A stretch of 64,000 bases of DNA from Roseiarcus sp963749715 (GTDB taxonomy: Bacteria; Pseudomonadota; Alphaproteobacteria; Rhizobiales; Beijerinckiaceae): NCBI GenBank assembly GCA_963749715.1, contig CAVVNR010000001.1:602058-666057 (forward strand), written 5' to 3'. Shown piece after piece: positions 1 through 8,380 of this stretch. The notes under the pieces were generated by a model. That model worked only from the letters and a program-made list of their open reading frames with translations, had not been told where the DNA came from and did not search any database. Every line of letters starts with the position of its first letter. Position 1 is the stretch's first letter. Both the position numbers and the translations under genes were made by a program.

Positions 1-1
1 C

Positions 2-958
2 GATCCGAGCCAGGCCCTGGTCCACTCCAATCCGAGCGGCAAGTTCACGGTCTCGCTGTCGTCAATCGACCTCGGCCAGGGTATGAAGTCGGTGACGCGG
101 CAGATTTGCGCCGAAACGCTGGGCGTTCCGGTCGAGGACGTCTATGTCGACACCGCCGATTCCGACACCGGCCCCCATTGCATGGGGAGCTTCGCCTCGC
201 GCGGCACCCATCGCGTCGGCAACGCGGTCATGGCGGCGGCGCGCGAGGCCCGCGGGGTGATGATGGAGGCGGCGGCCGAGGAGCTCGAGGTCAACGTCGC
301 CGACCTCGAAACCGACGGACGCGGCAACATACACATCAAAGGCGCGCCGCACCGCTCGATCTCGACCAGGGACGTCGCCATCGCCGCGCAATTCAAGCAG
401 GGCAAGACGATCTCGGGCCGCGGCATCTTCCTCGTACCCTTGTCGGCGGTCGATCCGGAGACCGGCGAGATGTCGCCTGCGACCTGCTACGCCCACGCCT
501 GCCTGGTCGCGGAAGTCGAAGTCGACGACGAGACCGGCGAAGTGGCGATGGTCAGAATGGACAGCGCCTACGAGCTCGGCCGCGCGATCAATCCGCGACT
601 GGTCGAGCAGCAGCTCGTCGGCGGCGCCTGGATGGGCGTGAGCCACGCGCTCTACGAGACGCCGGAGCCCTATTACCCCGATCCGAGCCACGGGCCGCGC
701 GATTTCGTCGAGTATCTGATGCCGGGACCGGGCGATATCTGCCCCCACGACATCGCCGTCCTCGAGCGGCCGGCGGGGGATGGGCCGTTCGGCGCGAAGG
801 GGCCGGGCGAGATGTGCGCCAATCCAGTGCTCCCAGCGGTCGCCAACGCGATCTTCAACGCGGTCGGCGTCAGGATCGACGAATTGCCGATCACCCCGGA
901 AAAGGTGCTGCGCGCCATTAAAGCGCAAGGCGGCGCGCGCCCGCAGGCGCGGCGCTAA
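2..958 (+). CDS. Molybdenum hydroxylase large subunit (CoxL/xanthine dehydrogenase type), 3' part
   Basis: This is the C-terminal third of a molybdopterin-cytosine-dinucleotide hydroxylase large subunit; the 5' part lies left of the window. The visible part has the cofactor-binding signature around GSFASRGTHRVGN and ends with the GAKGPGEM motif, where the glutamate is the conserved catalytic base of this family. Family members hydroxylate aldehydes, N-heterocycles or CoA thioesters; the substrate cannot be read from this fragment. The next genes are CoxD-like and CoxE-like maturation factors, which normally accompany such enzymes. The carbon monoxide dehydrogenase active-site loop would lie upstream, so CO oxidation can be neither claimed nor excluded. 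Confidence 0.9.
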   Translation, partial: DPSQALVHSNPSGKFTVSLSSIDLGQGMKSVTRQICAETLGVPVEDVYVDTADSDTGPHCMGSFASRGTHRVGNAVMAAAREARGVMMEAAAEELEVNVADLETDGRGNIHIKGAPHRSISTRDVAIAAQFKQGKTISGRGIFLVPLSAVDPETGEMSPATCYAHACLVAEVEVDDETGEVAMVRMDSAYELGRAINPRLVEQQLVGGAWMGVSHALYETPEPYYPDPSHGPRDFVEYLMPGPGDICPHDIAVLERPAGDGPFGAKGPGEMCANPVLPAVANAIFNAVGVRIDELPITPEKVLRAIKAQGGARPQARR

Positions 959-967
959 GACCGAACG

Positions 968-1849
968 ATGGCGGTCAGGGGCAATATCGTCGGCATCGAC
1001 AGCCCGGAAGCGCTCGAGCGGGCCCTGCGCTCCGCTTATTATCTCGCCGACGAGGGCCTAGCGACGGCGACCTACCTCGCGCTCGCGCTCGGCAAGCCGC
1101 TCTTGCTCGAGGGCTCGCCCGGCGTCGGCAAGACGGAAGCGGCGAAGGCGGTCGCGGCGGTGCTGGCGCGACGGCTCATCCGCTTGCAGTGCTATGAAGG
1201 CATCGACGCTTCAGCCGCCCTCTATGAATGGAACTATCCCCGCCAAATGCTGGCGATCCGACAGGCGGGCGAAGAGACCATCGACATCTACGGCGAGCCG
1301 TTCCTGATCGAGCGGCCGATGCTGGCCGCTTTGCGCTCGCCGGATTCGACAGTGCTGCTGATCGACGAGATCGACCGCTCCGATCAGGAATTCGAGGCCT
1401 TCCTGCTCGAATTCCTGTCCGATTTCCAGATCTCGATTCCGGAGCGCGGCACGCTCCGCGCCGCCGAGCATCCGGTCGTCATCCTCACCTCGAACCGCAC
1501 CCGCGACCTGCACGAGGCGCTGCGCCGACGCTGCGTCTATCATTGGATCGACTATCCCAGCGCCGAGCGGGAGGCGCGCATCGTGATGCTGCGCGCTTCC
1601 AGCGTGGCGGAGGCGACGGCGCGCGCCGTGGTCGCCGCGGTCGGCATGCTCAGGCGCGAGCCGTTGAGCAAGGCGCCCGGCATCTCCGAGGCGGTCGACT
1701 GGGCCGAGGCGGCGACGCTGCTCAACCGCGGCGGCGCGCGCTGGCCGGAGGCGTTCAAGCGCTCGATCGGCGTCGCGCTCAAGGACGAGGAGGATTTGGC
1801 CTACGTTTCCGGCCGCCTCGATGCGATGATCGCCGAGTCGGTCGCATGA
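968..1849 (+). CDS. MoxR-family AAA+ ATPase, CoxD-like
   Basis: A 293-residue MoxR-type AAA+ ATPase. Walker A (GSPGVGKT) is at about residues 49-56 and Walker B (LLIDEID) at about 130-136, followed by a sensor-like TSNRTRDL segment. In molybdenum hydroxylase clusters CoxD works with the VWA protein CoxE as a chaperone pair inserting the metal centre into the large subunit. It starts 10 bases after the hydroxylase and its stop overlaps the next start (ATGA), so the three are one transcription unit. The role is inferred from family and neighbours. Confidence 0.9.
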   Translation: MAVRGNIVGIDSPEALERALRSAYYLADEGLATATYLALALGKPLLLEGSPGVGKTEAAKAVAAVLARRLIRLQCYEGIDASAALYEWNYPRQMLAIRQAGEETIDIYGEPFLIERPMLAALRSPDSTVLLIDEIDRSDQEFEAFLLEFLSDFQISIPERGTLRAAEHPVVILTSNRTRDLHEALRRRCVYHWIDYPSAEREARIVMLRASSVAEATARAVVAAVGMLRREPLSKAPGISEAVDWAEAATLLNRGGARWPEAFKRSIGVALKDEEDLAYVSGRLDAMIAESVA

Positions 1850-2965
1850 CCGATATCGATCCGCCGCCTCGAGCCGTTCGGCCGTTCATCGCTTTCGTCG
1901 CCCTCATGCGCGCCAACGGCTTTGTCGTCGCGCCGGAGCAGACGACGTCGTTCCTGTCGGCGATCGTCCTCCTGGGGCCGCGCGGTCCCGAGGACATCCG
2001 CCGCGCCGGGCTCGCCACCCTCGCCCCGCCGCCCGAACGCCACGCCGCTTACCACGCGCTGTTTGACATGCATTTTCTCGGCGCGGACGGGCCGGACTTC
2101 GGCGAGGGCGAGGACGACGACGCGGTTCGGCTCCAGGAGGAGCGGCCGGGCGCGGGGGAGCCGGTCGAGGGCGACGAATCGAACGAATCCGGCGAGGCCG
2201 CGACTTCGCGCCGAGGCGCTGGTCGAGCGCCGTTTTGGGCCAGCCGACGCGAGCGAAGCGCTACGGCGCCTCAGCCGCGAGGCCGGCCGGCGCCTGCCGC
2301 GGCGGCTGGGCTATCGCCGCCTTCGCGCGCGGCGGGGCGACGTGGTCGACCTGCGCCGCACCTTGCGCGACGCGACGCGCAATGATGGCGAAATCATCAA
2401 GCTCTCGCGACTGAAGCGCCGAAACCGTCCGCGCAAGATCCTGCTGCTCATCGACGTCTCGGGGTCGATGAAGGCCCGCACCGACGACAACCTGCGCCTC
2501 GCCCACGCGCTGACCCAGGCGACCGCGCGGGTCGAGGTGTTCACGTTCGGCACCCGGCTCACCCGGGTGACGCGCGCGATGCGGCTCAAGCGGCGCGAGC
2601 AGGCGCTCGCCGGCGCGGCTCAGATCGTCAGCGATTGGGACGGGGGCACCCGCATCGGCGACGCGCTCAGGGCGTTTCTCGCCGTGCCGCGCTTTGCTTC
2701 CTATGCCCGCGGCGCCGTCGCGCTGGTGGTCTCGGACGGGCTCGAGCGCGGCGATCCGGCGGCGCTGGCCGATGCGGTCGTGAGGCTTTCGCGCGGCGCC
2801 TGGCGGCTGAGCTGGCTTACCCCTCTCGCCGTCGGCCGCGACTTTCGCCCGCGCACCGAGGCGCTGGTCGCGATCTTCCCCCTGGTCGACGATATGGTCG
2901 ACGGCGGATCCGTGCCCGCGATCGTCGATCATGTGCTGTCGCTCGGGCGCGGGAGAGCGGCGTGA
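1846..2965 (+). CDS. VWA-domain protein, CoxE-like (frameshifted)
   Basis: CoxE-like partner of the preceding AAA+ ATPase. The N-terminal part (from MTDIDPPPRAVRP, start overlapping the ATPase stop) reads in one frame to about base 2200; the rest reads in the next frame and carries the von Willebrand A metal site DVSGSM followed by a VSDGLERGD segment. The two halves join into a normal CoxE of about 372 residues if one base is corrected between 2190 and 2215, a GC-rich stretch. Either a recent frameshift mutation or an assembly indel explains this. The stop overlaps the GTG of the next gene. Confidence 0.82.
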
Positions 2966-3852
2966 TTCCTGTGGTCGACGGCCATCATCATATCTGGCGG
3001 CAGGCCGACTTGCCCTGGCTCGCCGGGCCGATGCAGCCGCGCATTTTCGGTCCCTATGAGCCGATCCGGCGCGATTATCCGATCGAGGAATACCTCGCCG
3101 ATATCGCCGGCTCCGGCATCGTCAAGTCGGTCTACGTGCAGACCAACTGGACGCCGGAGCGTTACGAGGATGAGGCCGCATGGGTTCAGCGGACGGCCGA
3201 CGCGGCCGGCTGGCCGCATGCGATCGTCGCCTACGCCGACTTCAGCGCCGACGACGTGCGCCCGCAACTCGATCGGCTCTCGCGCTACCCCCTCGTGCGC
3301 GGCGTGCGCATGCAGTTGCATTGGCACGAAAACCCGCAATACCGCTTCGCCGCCCGGCGCGACCTGGCCGCCGATCCAAAAATCCGGCGCAACATCGGCC
3401 GGCTCGCCGGCTATGGCTTGAGCTTCGACTTGCAGGTGTTCGCGCCGCAAATGGCGGACGCGGCCGACCTCGCCGAATCCTGCCCGAAAGTCGTTTTCGT
3501 GCTTCAGCACGCCGGCATGCTCGAAGATCTGACGCCGGCCGGACGCTCCGAGTGGCGCGCCGGCATGGTGCGTCTCGCCGCCTGCGGCAACGTGGCGTCC
3601 AAGCTCTCGGGCCTCGGCACGTTTCTGCATCGCAACGATCCGGCGCATGTCGCCGGCGTCGTTCAGGAGACCGTCAGGATCTTCGGCGCCGGACGCTGCC
3701 TGTTCGGATCGAATTTTCCGATCGAGAAGCTGTGGACCTCGTACGCCGCGCTCGTCGAGACCTATCGCGACGCCGTGGGGCCGCTCACGCCCAAGGAACA
3801 GCGGGCAGTGATGCACGACACGGCGATGAGCGTCTACCGGATCGCGCCTTAG
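2962..3852 (+). CDS. Amidohydrolase family 2 protein (COG3618 / PDC-hydrolase-like)
   Basis: A TIM-barrel amidohydrolase of about 296 residues with the N-terminal metal motif DGHHHIW, a mid-chain VLQHAG histidine and the C-terminal GSNFPIEKL motif typical of COG3618 (2-pyrone-4,6-dicarboxylate hydrolase, sulfomuconolactone hydrolase relatives). Such enzymes open lactones or hydrolyse cyclic esters in the cytosol. I chose the GTG at 2962 because it overlaps the stop of the VWA gene (GTGA) and directly precedes the conserved IPVVDGHHH; no better start lies nearby. The context of two further lactone-type hydrolases points to a ring-opening step in a degradation route of unknown substrate. Confidence 0.85.
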   Translation: MIPVVDGHHHIWRQADLPWLAGPMQPRIFGPYEPIRRDYPIEEYLADIAGSGIVKSVYVQTNWTPERYEDEAAWVQRTADAAGWPHAIVAYADFSADDVRPQLDRLSRYPLVRGVRMQLHWHENPQYRFAARRDLAADPKIRRNIGRLAGYGLSFDLQVFAPQMADAADLAESCPKVVFVLQHAGMLEDLTPAGRSEWRAGMVRLAACGNVASKLSGLGTFLHRNDPAHVAGVVQETVRIFGAGRCLFGSNFPIEKLWTSYAALVETYRDAVGPLTPKEQRAVMHDTAMSVYRIAP

Positions 3853-3888
3853 GCGCGCGCCAGGAACAGGGGAAAAAGGGAGGGCATC

Positions 3889-4737
3889 ATGCCGCTGGAA
3901 ATTAAGATCCTCGACTATGGCGACATCGAGCTCGAATCGAGCTTCCTCGTTCTCGGCCGCGATTGCGGCCGCACGCGTCGCGTGCCGACCCTCGGATTTC
4001 TCATCCTCGGCGGCGCCTACCCCATTCTCGTCGACACCGGCTATCGCTCCAATCAGATCATGGAGACGCTGGGCATGCGCGGCTTGCAATTTCACGAGAA
4101 CATGATCGAGAACCAGCTCTCGAAGCATGGCGTGCGCATGGGCGACGTCCGGTTCGTGCTGCACACCCACCTGCACATCGATCACGCCGGGAAGGATGAT
4201 CTCTTCCCGATGAATTCGACCGTGGTCGTCAATCGCCGGGAGCTCGAATATTCCGTGTCCGGCCTGATGCATCCGCAATATCCGGCGCCCGACATCAAGC
4301 ACCTGATCGACCGCCTGCACGGCAAGGGCGCGCTGCGCTTCCTCGATCTCGAAATCAGCGGCCCCGTCGAACTGATGCCTGGCGTCTATTGCGAAGCCGC
4401 GGGCGCGCATACCGAAGGGTCGATGAACGTGCATGTCCACACCGCCGAAGGCGTCGCGACGATCTGCGGCGATGTCATCTACGACATCCACGACCAGATC
4501 ATCGAGCCGTTCCACCAGAACAACGACGGCGAGCCGCAGACGACCGGCAACCACGGCACGACCAAGCGCGCCGAGAAAGCCGCAATCAAGAAGGTGCTGG
4601 CCAACGCCCGCTTCGTGCTCCCGGTGCACGATCGCCCGGCCAGGGTCGAAAGCGGCGTGGTTGTTGCGCGCCTGCAGGATTCCGTGCCCGGCCCGATCGT
4701 CCAGACGCTGCCCAAGCGCAATTGGTTCCCGGCTTAA
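3889..4737 (+). CDS. Metallo-beta-lactamase-fold hydrolase, N-acyl homoserine lactonase family
   Basis: A 282-residue MBL-fold protein with the metal motif HTHLHIDHAG (about residues 91-100), a second histidine in GAHTEGS, the bridging aspartate in CGDVIYD and a terminal histidine in VHDRP. The layout matches AHL-lactonase-type (AttM/AiiB-like) enzymes. It may degrade quorum-sensing lactones, but its place between an amidohydrolase and an SMP-30 lactonase makes hydrolysis of a catabolic lactone at least as likely. An AGGGAGGGCATC stretch just before the ATG supports this start. Confidence 0.88.
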   Translation: MPLEIKILDYGDIELESSFLVLGRDCGRTRRVPTLGFLILGGAYPILVDTGYRSNQIMETLGMRGLQFHENMIENQLSKHGVRMGDVRFVLHTHLHIDHAGKDDLFPMNSTVVVNRRELEYSVSGLMHPQYPAPDIKHLIDRLHGKGALRFLDLEISGPVELMPGVYCEAAGAHTEGSMNVHVHTAEGVATICGDVIYDIHDQIIEPFHQNNDGEPQTTGNHGTTKRAEKAAIKKVLANARFVLPVHDRPARVESGVVVARLQDSVPGPIVQTLPKRNWFPA

Positions 4738-4762
4738 AAGACAGCGAAGGGGAGCACGAGCG

Positions 4763-6352
4763 ATGACGCACACGACGCTGCGGCCGGAATTTGAGGACCT
4801 GATCGATCCATACGCGCCGGTTGGCCAGGTTGGGACAGGATTCACCTTCACCGAGGGGCCGATCTGGCGCCCGATCGACAACTATCTCCTGTTTTCGGAC
4901 ATGCCCGCCGACGTGCGGCGCCGGTGGGACGCCGAGCGCGGCGTGGCCGAGGTCCGCCGCCCGTCCAACAAATGCAACGGCATGACCTATGACGCGGACC
5001 TCAACCTGATCGTGTGCGAGCATGCCACGTCCTCGCTCATCCGCGAGCGGCCGGATGGGCGGCGCGAGGTTCTCGCCTCGCATTTCGAGGGGCAGGAACT
5101 CAACAGCCCCAACGACGCCTGCGTCCGCTCCGACGGCTCAATCTATTTCTCCGATCCCTGGTATGGGCGGATGCCGGGCTTCGGGGTCGAACGGCCGCGC
5201 CAGCTCGGCTTTCAGGGCGTCTACCGCGTGCCGCCCGGCGGCGGCGCGCCGCAATTGCTGGTCGACCGGCGCCTGTTCGATCAGCCGAACGGCCTCTGCT
5301 TTTCGCCGGACGAAAAGCTCCTTTACGTCAACGACACGGTGCAGACGCTGATCCGCGCCTTCGACGTCGCCGCCGACGGCTCGCTATCGAATGCGCGCAT
5401 CTTCGCCTCCGGGATCCGCTCGTCGCTCGAAGAGGGCGTGCCCGACGGCATGAAATGCGACCACCGCGGCAACGTGTGGGTGACTGGCCCCGGCGGCGTC
5501 TGGGTCTATGCGCCCTCCGGCGATCTCCTCGGCAAAGTCCGCGTGCCCGAGAAGACGGCCAATCTCGCCTGGGGCGGGCCCGATTTTCGCACCCTCTTCC
5601 TGACCGCGACCCATTCCGTCTATCGGGTTGCGACCAAGGTCGGGCCGCGGCGCGAGCCGTACATGAACGCCGGCGGCCCGAGCGCAGGGAACGCGCCGCC
5701 CGCCGCCGAAACCCGCTCGTCCGCTCCTTCTCCGGCGCTCGCCCAGAACCTGACCCTCGACCCGAGACGCTGCGCGCTCATCATTCAGGATATGCAGAAC
5801 GACGTCATCAGCGAGGGCGGCGCTTTCGCCGCGTCGGGAGCGCCGGCGCACGCGCGAGCGCAAAACGTGGTCGAGAACGTGCGCCGCCTCGCCGCGGCGG
5901 CGCGCGCCCGCGGCGTCGCCGTCATCCATGTCTGGTTCATCGTCGAGCCCGGCGCGCCCGGACTGACGCTGAATGCGCCCCTGTTCGAGGGCGTCGCCGA
6001 CAACAAGGCGATGGTGCGCGGCGGCTGGGGCGCGGCGCCGGTCAGCGGGCTCGAACCTCAGCCCGGCGACTTCGTGGTCGAGAAAATGCGCATGAGCGCG
6101 TGGGAGGGCTCTCGCCTCGAGACGATCCTCAGGGCGCAGGCGCGCGACATGATCATCAACACCGGCGCCTGGACCAATATGTCGGTCGAGCACACCGCCC
6201 GCACCGGCGCCGACAAGGGCTATTTCATGGTCGTGCCGGAGGATTGCTGCTCGACCATGAACCCCGAATGGCACTCGGCCTCGGTCAACTTCGCCATGCA
6301 GAACGTCGCCGTCGTCACCAACGCCGACGCGGTCATCAAGGCGCTCGGATGA
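4763..6352 (+). CDS. SMP-30/gluconolactonase-isochorismatase fusion protein
   Basis: One unbroken reading frame of 529 residues encodes two enzymes. Residues 1 to about 305 form an SMP-30/gluconolactonase beta-propeller with the expected ligands in FTFTEGPIW, NSPNDACV and VPDGMKC. A Pro/Ala/Ser linker follows at about 305-330, then an isochorismatase-like domain (332-529) starting LIIQDMQND with a conserved lysine in VVEKMRM. At the catalytic cysteine position the protein reads TNMSVEHTAR, so Ser replaces Cys; true isochorismatases also lack this Cys. The start sits 25 bases after the MBL gene. Known: the first domain hydrolyses sugar-type lactones. Inferred: a two-step hydrolase in the same pathway. 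Confidence 0.85.
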   Translation: MTHTTLRPEFEDLIDPYAPVGQVGTGFTFTEGPIWRPIDNYLLFSDMPADVRRRWDAERGVAEVRRPSNKCNGMTYDADLNLIVCEHATSSLIRERPDGRREVLASHFEGQELNSPNDACVRSDGSIYFSDPWYGRMPGFGVERPRQLGFQGVYRVPPGGGAPQLLVDRRLFDQPNGLCFSPDEKLLYVNDTVQTLIRAFDVAADGSLSNARIFASGIRSSLEEGVPDGMKCDHRGNVWVTGPGGVWVYAPSGDLLGKVRVPEKTANLAWGGPDFRTLFLTATHSVYRVATKVGPRREPYMNAGGPSAGNAPPAAETRSSAPSPALAQNLTLDPRRCALIIQDMQNDVISEGGAFAASGAPAHARAQNVVENVRRLAAAARARGVAVIHVWFIVEPGAPGLTLNAPLFEGVADNKAMVRGGWGAAPVSGLEPQPGDFVVEKMRMSAWEGSRLETILRAQARDMIINTGAWTNMSVEHTARTGADKGYFMVVPEDCCSTMNPEWHSASVNFAMQNVAVVTNADAVIKALG

Positions 6353-6372
6353 ACCGCGGACGCGAGACGTAG

Positions 6373-6999
6373 GTGCCGAAGCTTTTTCATCTGCGCTGCT
6401 CGCCGCGCCCTGGCTCGGCGTCCGCCGCCGGCGCTGAGGCGTTCCTGGCGAAATTCCGTCAAGCGCGGCCGTCCTGGGACGTCGACGTCCTGGACCTCTG
6501 GCGGGAGACCTTGCCCGAGTTCGACGGCGCGGCGCTCGACGCCAAATACGCGCGCCTCGGCGGCCGTCCGTTCAGCGACGGCGAACGCGACGCCTTTGCC
6601 GTCGTCGAGCGCATGGCCCTGCGCTTCTCGCTCGCCGACCGGGTGCTCATTTCCTCGCCGATGTGGAACTTCGGCCTGCCTTACAAGCTCAAGCACTGGT
6701 TCGACCTCATCGTGCAGCCGGGGCTGACTTTCGCCTTCAACCCGGCGCAAGGCTATCGCGGGCTCGTCAAGGACCGGCCGACCATCGTCGTTCTCGCCAG
6801 CGGCAGCGACTTCGTCACCGGAATGAACCGCGGCCGGGTCGACATGGCGACGCCCTATTTGCGCGACATCCTGCGCTTCATCGGCGTCCATAGCGTTCGC
6901 TTCGTCGCCATCGGACCGACCGCCGGCGCTGCAGATCAGGTGACGGCCGCGCGCGAACAGGCCCAACGGCGGCTGATCGAACTCGCTGCGACATTCTGA
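6373..6999 (+). CDS. FMN-dependent NADH-azoreductase-like flavodoxin-fold protein
   Basis: A 208-residue AzoR/flavodoxin-2 family protein. The FMN phosphate loop is CSPRPGSAS near the N terminus, SSPMWNFGLPYKLKHW matches the flavin-contacting segment of azoreductases, and LASGSDF follows. These enzymes reduce quinones and azo dyes with NAD(P)H in the cytosol. It starts at a GTG 20 bases after the fusion gene and closes the cluster. In this context it may reduce a quinone-like intermediate, which is inference. Confidence 0.83.
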   Translation: MPKLFHLRCSPRPGSASAAGAEAFLAKFRQARPSWDVDVLDLWRETLPEFDGAALDAKYARLGGRPFSDGERDAFAVVERMALRFSLADRVLISSPMWNFGLPYKLKHWFDLIVQPGLTFAFNPAQGYRGLVKDRPTIVVLASGSDFVTGMNRGRVDMATPYLRDILRFIGVHSVRFVAIGPTAGAADQVTAAREQAQRRLIELAATF

Positions 7000-7099
7000 A
7001 TCGCTTTCGCATGTCCTTTGAGCAGCGCGCCGGCGTTTCGCCTTCAGCCCGCGGGATGATCAGTCCTCGAGCGCCTCGCCAATAGCCTGCGCCGCAAGG

Positions 7100-8093
7100 C
7101 GCTCGCCGGTCGCGGCGGCGTTTTTTGGTCATCGCGTCGCGCCTGACGAGATCGTGAATGAAGCGCAGTTTATGGACCGCCGCGGGCGCAATCACGAACG
7201 GGTAGAGGTCGGGCCTGCCCATCGCCCGATTGACGCTGTTCATCGCGACCACCAAAGGCGACCAGGCGTCGATGATCTCATCGAGCGCGCCTCTGACCTA
7301 GGGGTCGAAATCGAGCTTGGCGGAGTGGGCGCCATCCTTGTCGATCGCCGGCTTGATCCTGAGCCCGAACGCGCTCGCCGTCTCGAGCGTGTCGACGATG
7401 TGCAAATAGTGGGCCCAGGTCTCGGCGAAATCCTCCCATGGATGGCGCGTCGCGTAGGCCGAGACGAAGCGCTGCCCCCAGTCCGCCGGCGCGCTCTGCG
7501 CATAGTGGCGCTCGAGAGCCGCCTCGCAGTCCTGCGAATCGTCGCCAAAGACGGCGCGACATTCGTCGAGCTTGCCGCCGTCGCGAACAAGAATATCCCA
7601 GCAGTGGTGGCCAACCTCGTGACGGAAATGGCCGAGCAGGGCTGCCGTACGGCTCGGCCAACTCCGTGCGGCGCTTTTCGATCTCCGCGCTGTCGGCTTC
7701 GGCGAGCGCGATCGTCATGACGCCATTGTCATGCCCGGTCATCACCCTGGGACCGGAGGGCTCTGGCTGATCGGCCAGGAATTCGAACGCCAAACCGTGG
7801 CTCGGGCCTTCGGCGCGTGTCTTTGGCGGCGCCTTCCAGCGAAGCAGACTATAAAAGAGGCGGTGCTTGGCGAGTTCAATGTCGCGCCAGGCAACGAGAT
7901 GCGAAGGTTGCGAGATGTCGGGAATCGTGTCGTTGTGGCGGCAGGCGACGCATAGCCGATCGAGCCCCTCGACGGCCGTCAGCCAGTTGCAGACGTCGTA
8001 GTCCGCATTGGCGCAGAAACGCCTCGGGCTGCGGTCGCCCGCGGTTATGATCAAGCTTGGAGGGCGCGATTCAGCTGCGAAAGAGAGACCGTC
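7100..8093 (-). pseudogene. Zinc-binding metallopeptidase family protein (PF10005-type), degraded
   Basis: Read leftward, the stretch 8050-7660 encodes the first half of a PF10005-type protein (RRFCANADYDVCNWL, CVACRHN, AKHRLFYSLLRW). After a frameshift near 7650 the frame continues with GHFRHEVGHHCWD, containing the HExxH zinc site, then FAETWAHYLHIVDTLE. An in-frame TAG stands near 7301, followed by the family's C-terminal NSVNRAMGRPDLYPF and KLRFIHDL. The N-terminal zinc ribbon of the family is absent. With three independent defects this is probably a genuine pseudogene rather than sequencing error. Confidence 0.7.
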
Positions 8094-8126
8094 TCATTAA
8101 GGCGCTGGCGCTATCGGAGTCGAGCA

Positions 8127-8366
8127 ATGCGGGTAAAGCTTTTTTCTCAGGGCGTGACCACGCCGATCCAGTCTCTGGAAAACGACATCAACGAGTTCCT
8201 GGAATCGCAGCAGCCCCACGTCACTCACGTCAGCGTAACCTCGAGCGATGTCGAGAGGGTCGCTTCGGTCTGGTACGAACAGCCTCATCGTCGGACCGTC
8301 GAACAGACCATGGCGGAACTGGAGGAACTGGTCGAGGAGCCGGGAGCCGAGGGCGGCCTCGCGTAA
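8127..8366 (+). CDS. Small conserved hypothetical protein
   Basis: A 79-residue protein starting MRVKLFSQGVTTPIQSLEND. It has no signal peptide or membrane segment; the centre is a predicted beta strand (HVTHVSVTSS) and the C terminus is acidic (EELEELVEEPG). It resembles small uncharacterised proteins with the same MxVKxFSQG start, but no function is known to me. It lies divergently from the degraded peptidase and convergent with aidB. Confidence 0.55.
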   Translation: MRVKLFSQGVTTPIQSLENDINEFLESQQPHVTHVSVTSSDVERVASVWYEQPHRRTVEQTMAELEELVEEPGAEGGLA

Positions 8367-8380
8367 AGGGCGGGAGGGAT

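Noticed and set aside
3889..4737. Dedicated quorum-quenching AHL lactonase
   Set aside because: The fold and motifs fit, but the catabolic context with two more lactone-type hydrolases makes that assignment unsafe.
2929..4881. 650-codon minus-strand open frame opposite the amidohydrolase and MBL genes
   Set aside because: Antisense to two well-supported genes, His/Arg/Asp-rich composition typical of GC-driven shadow frames.
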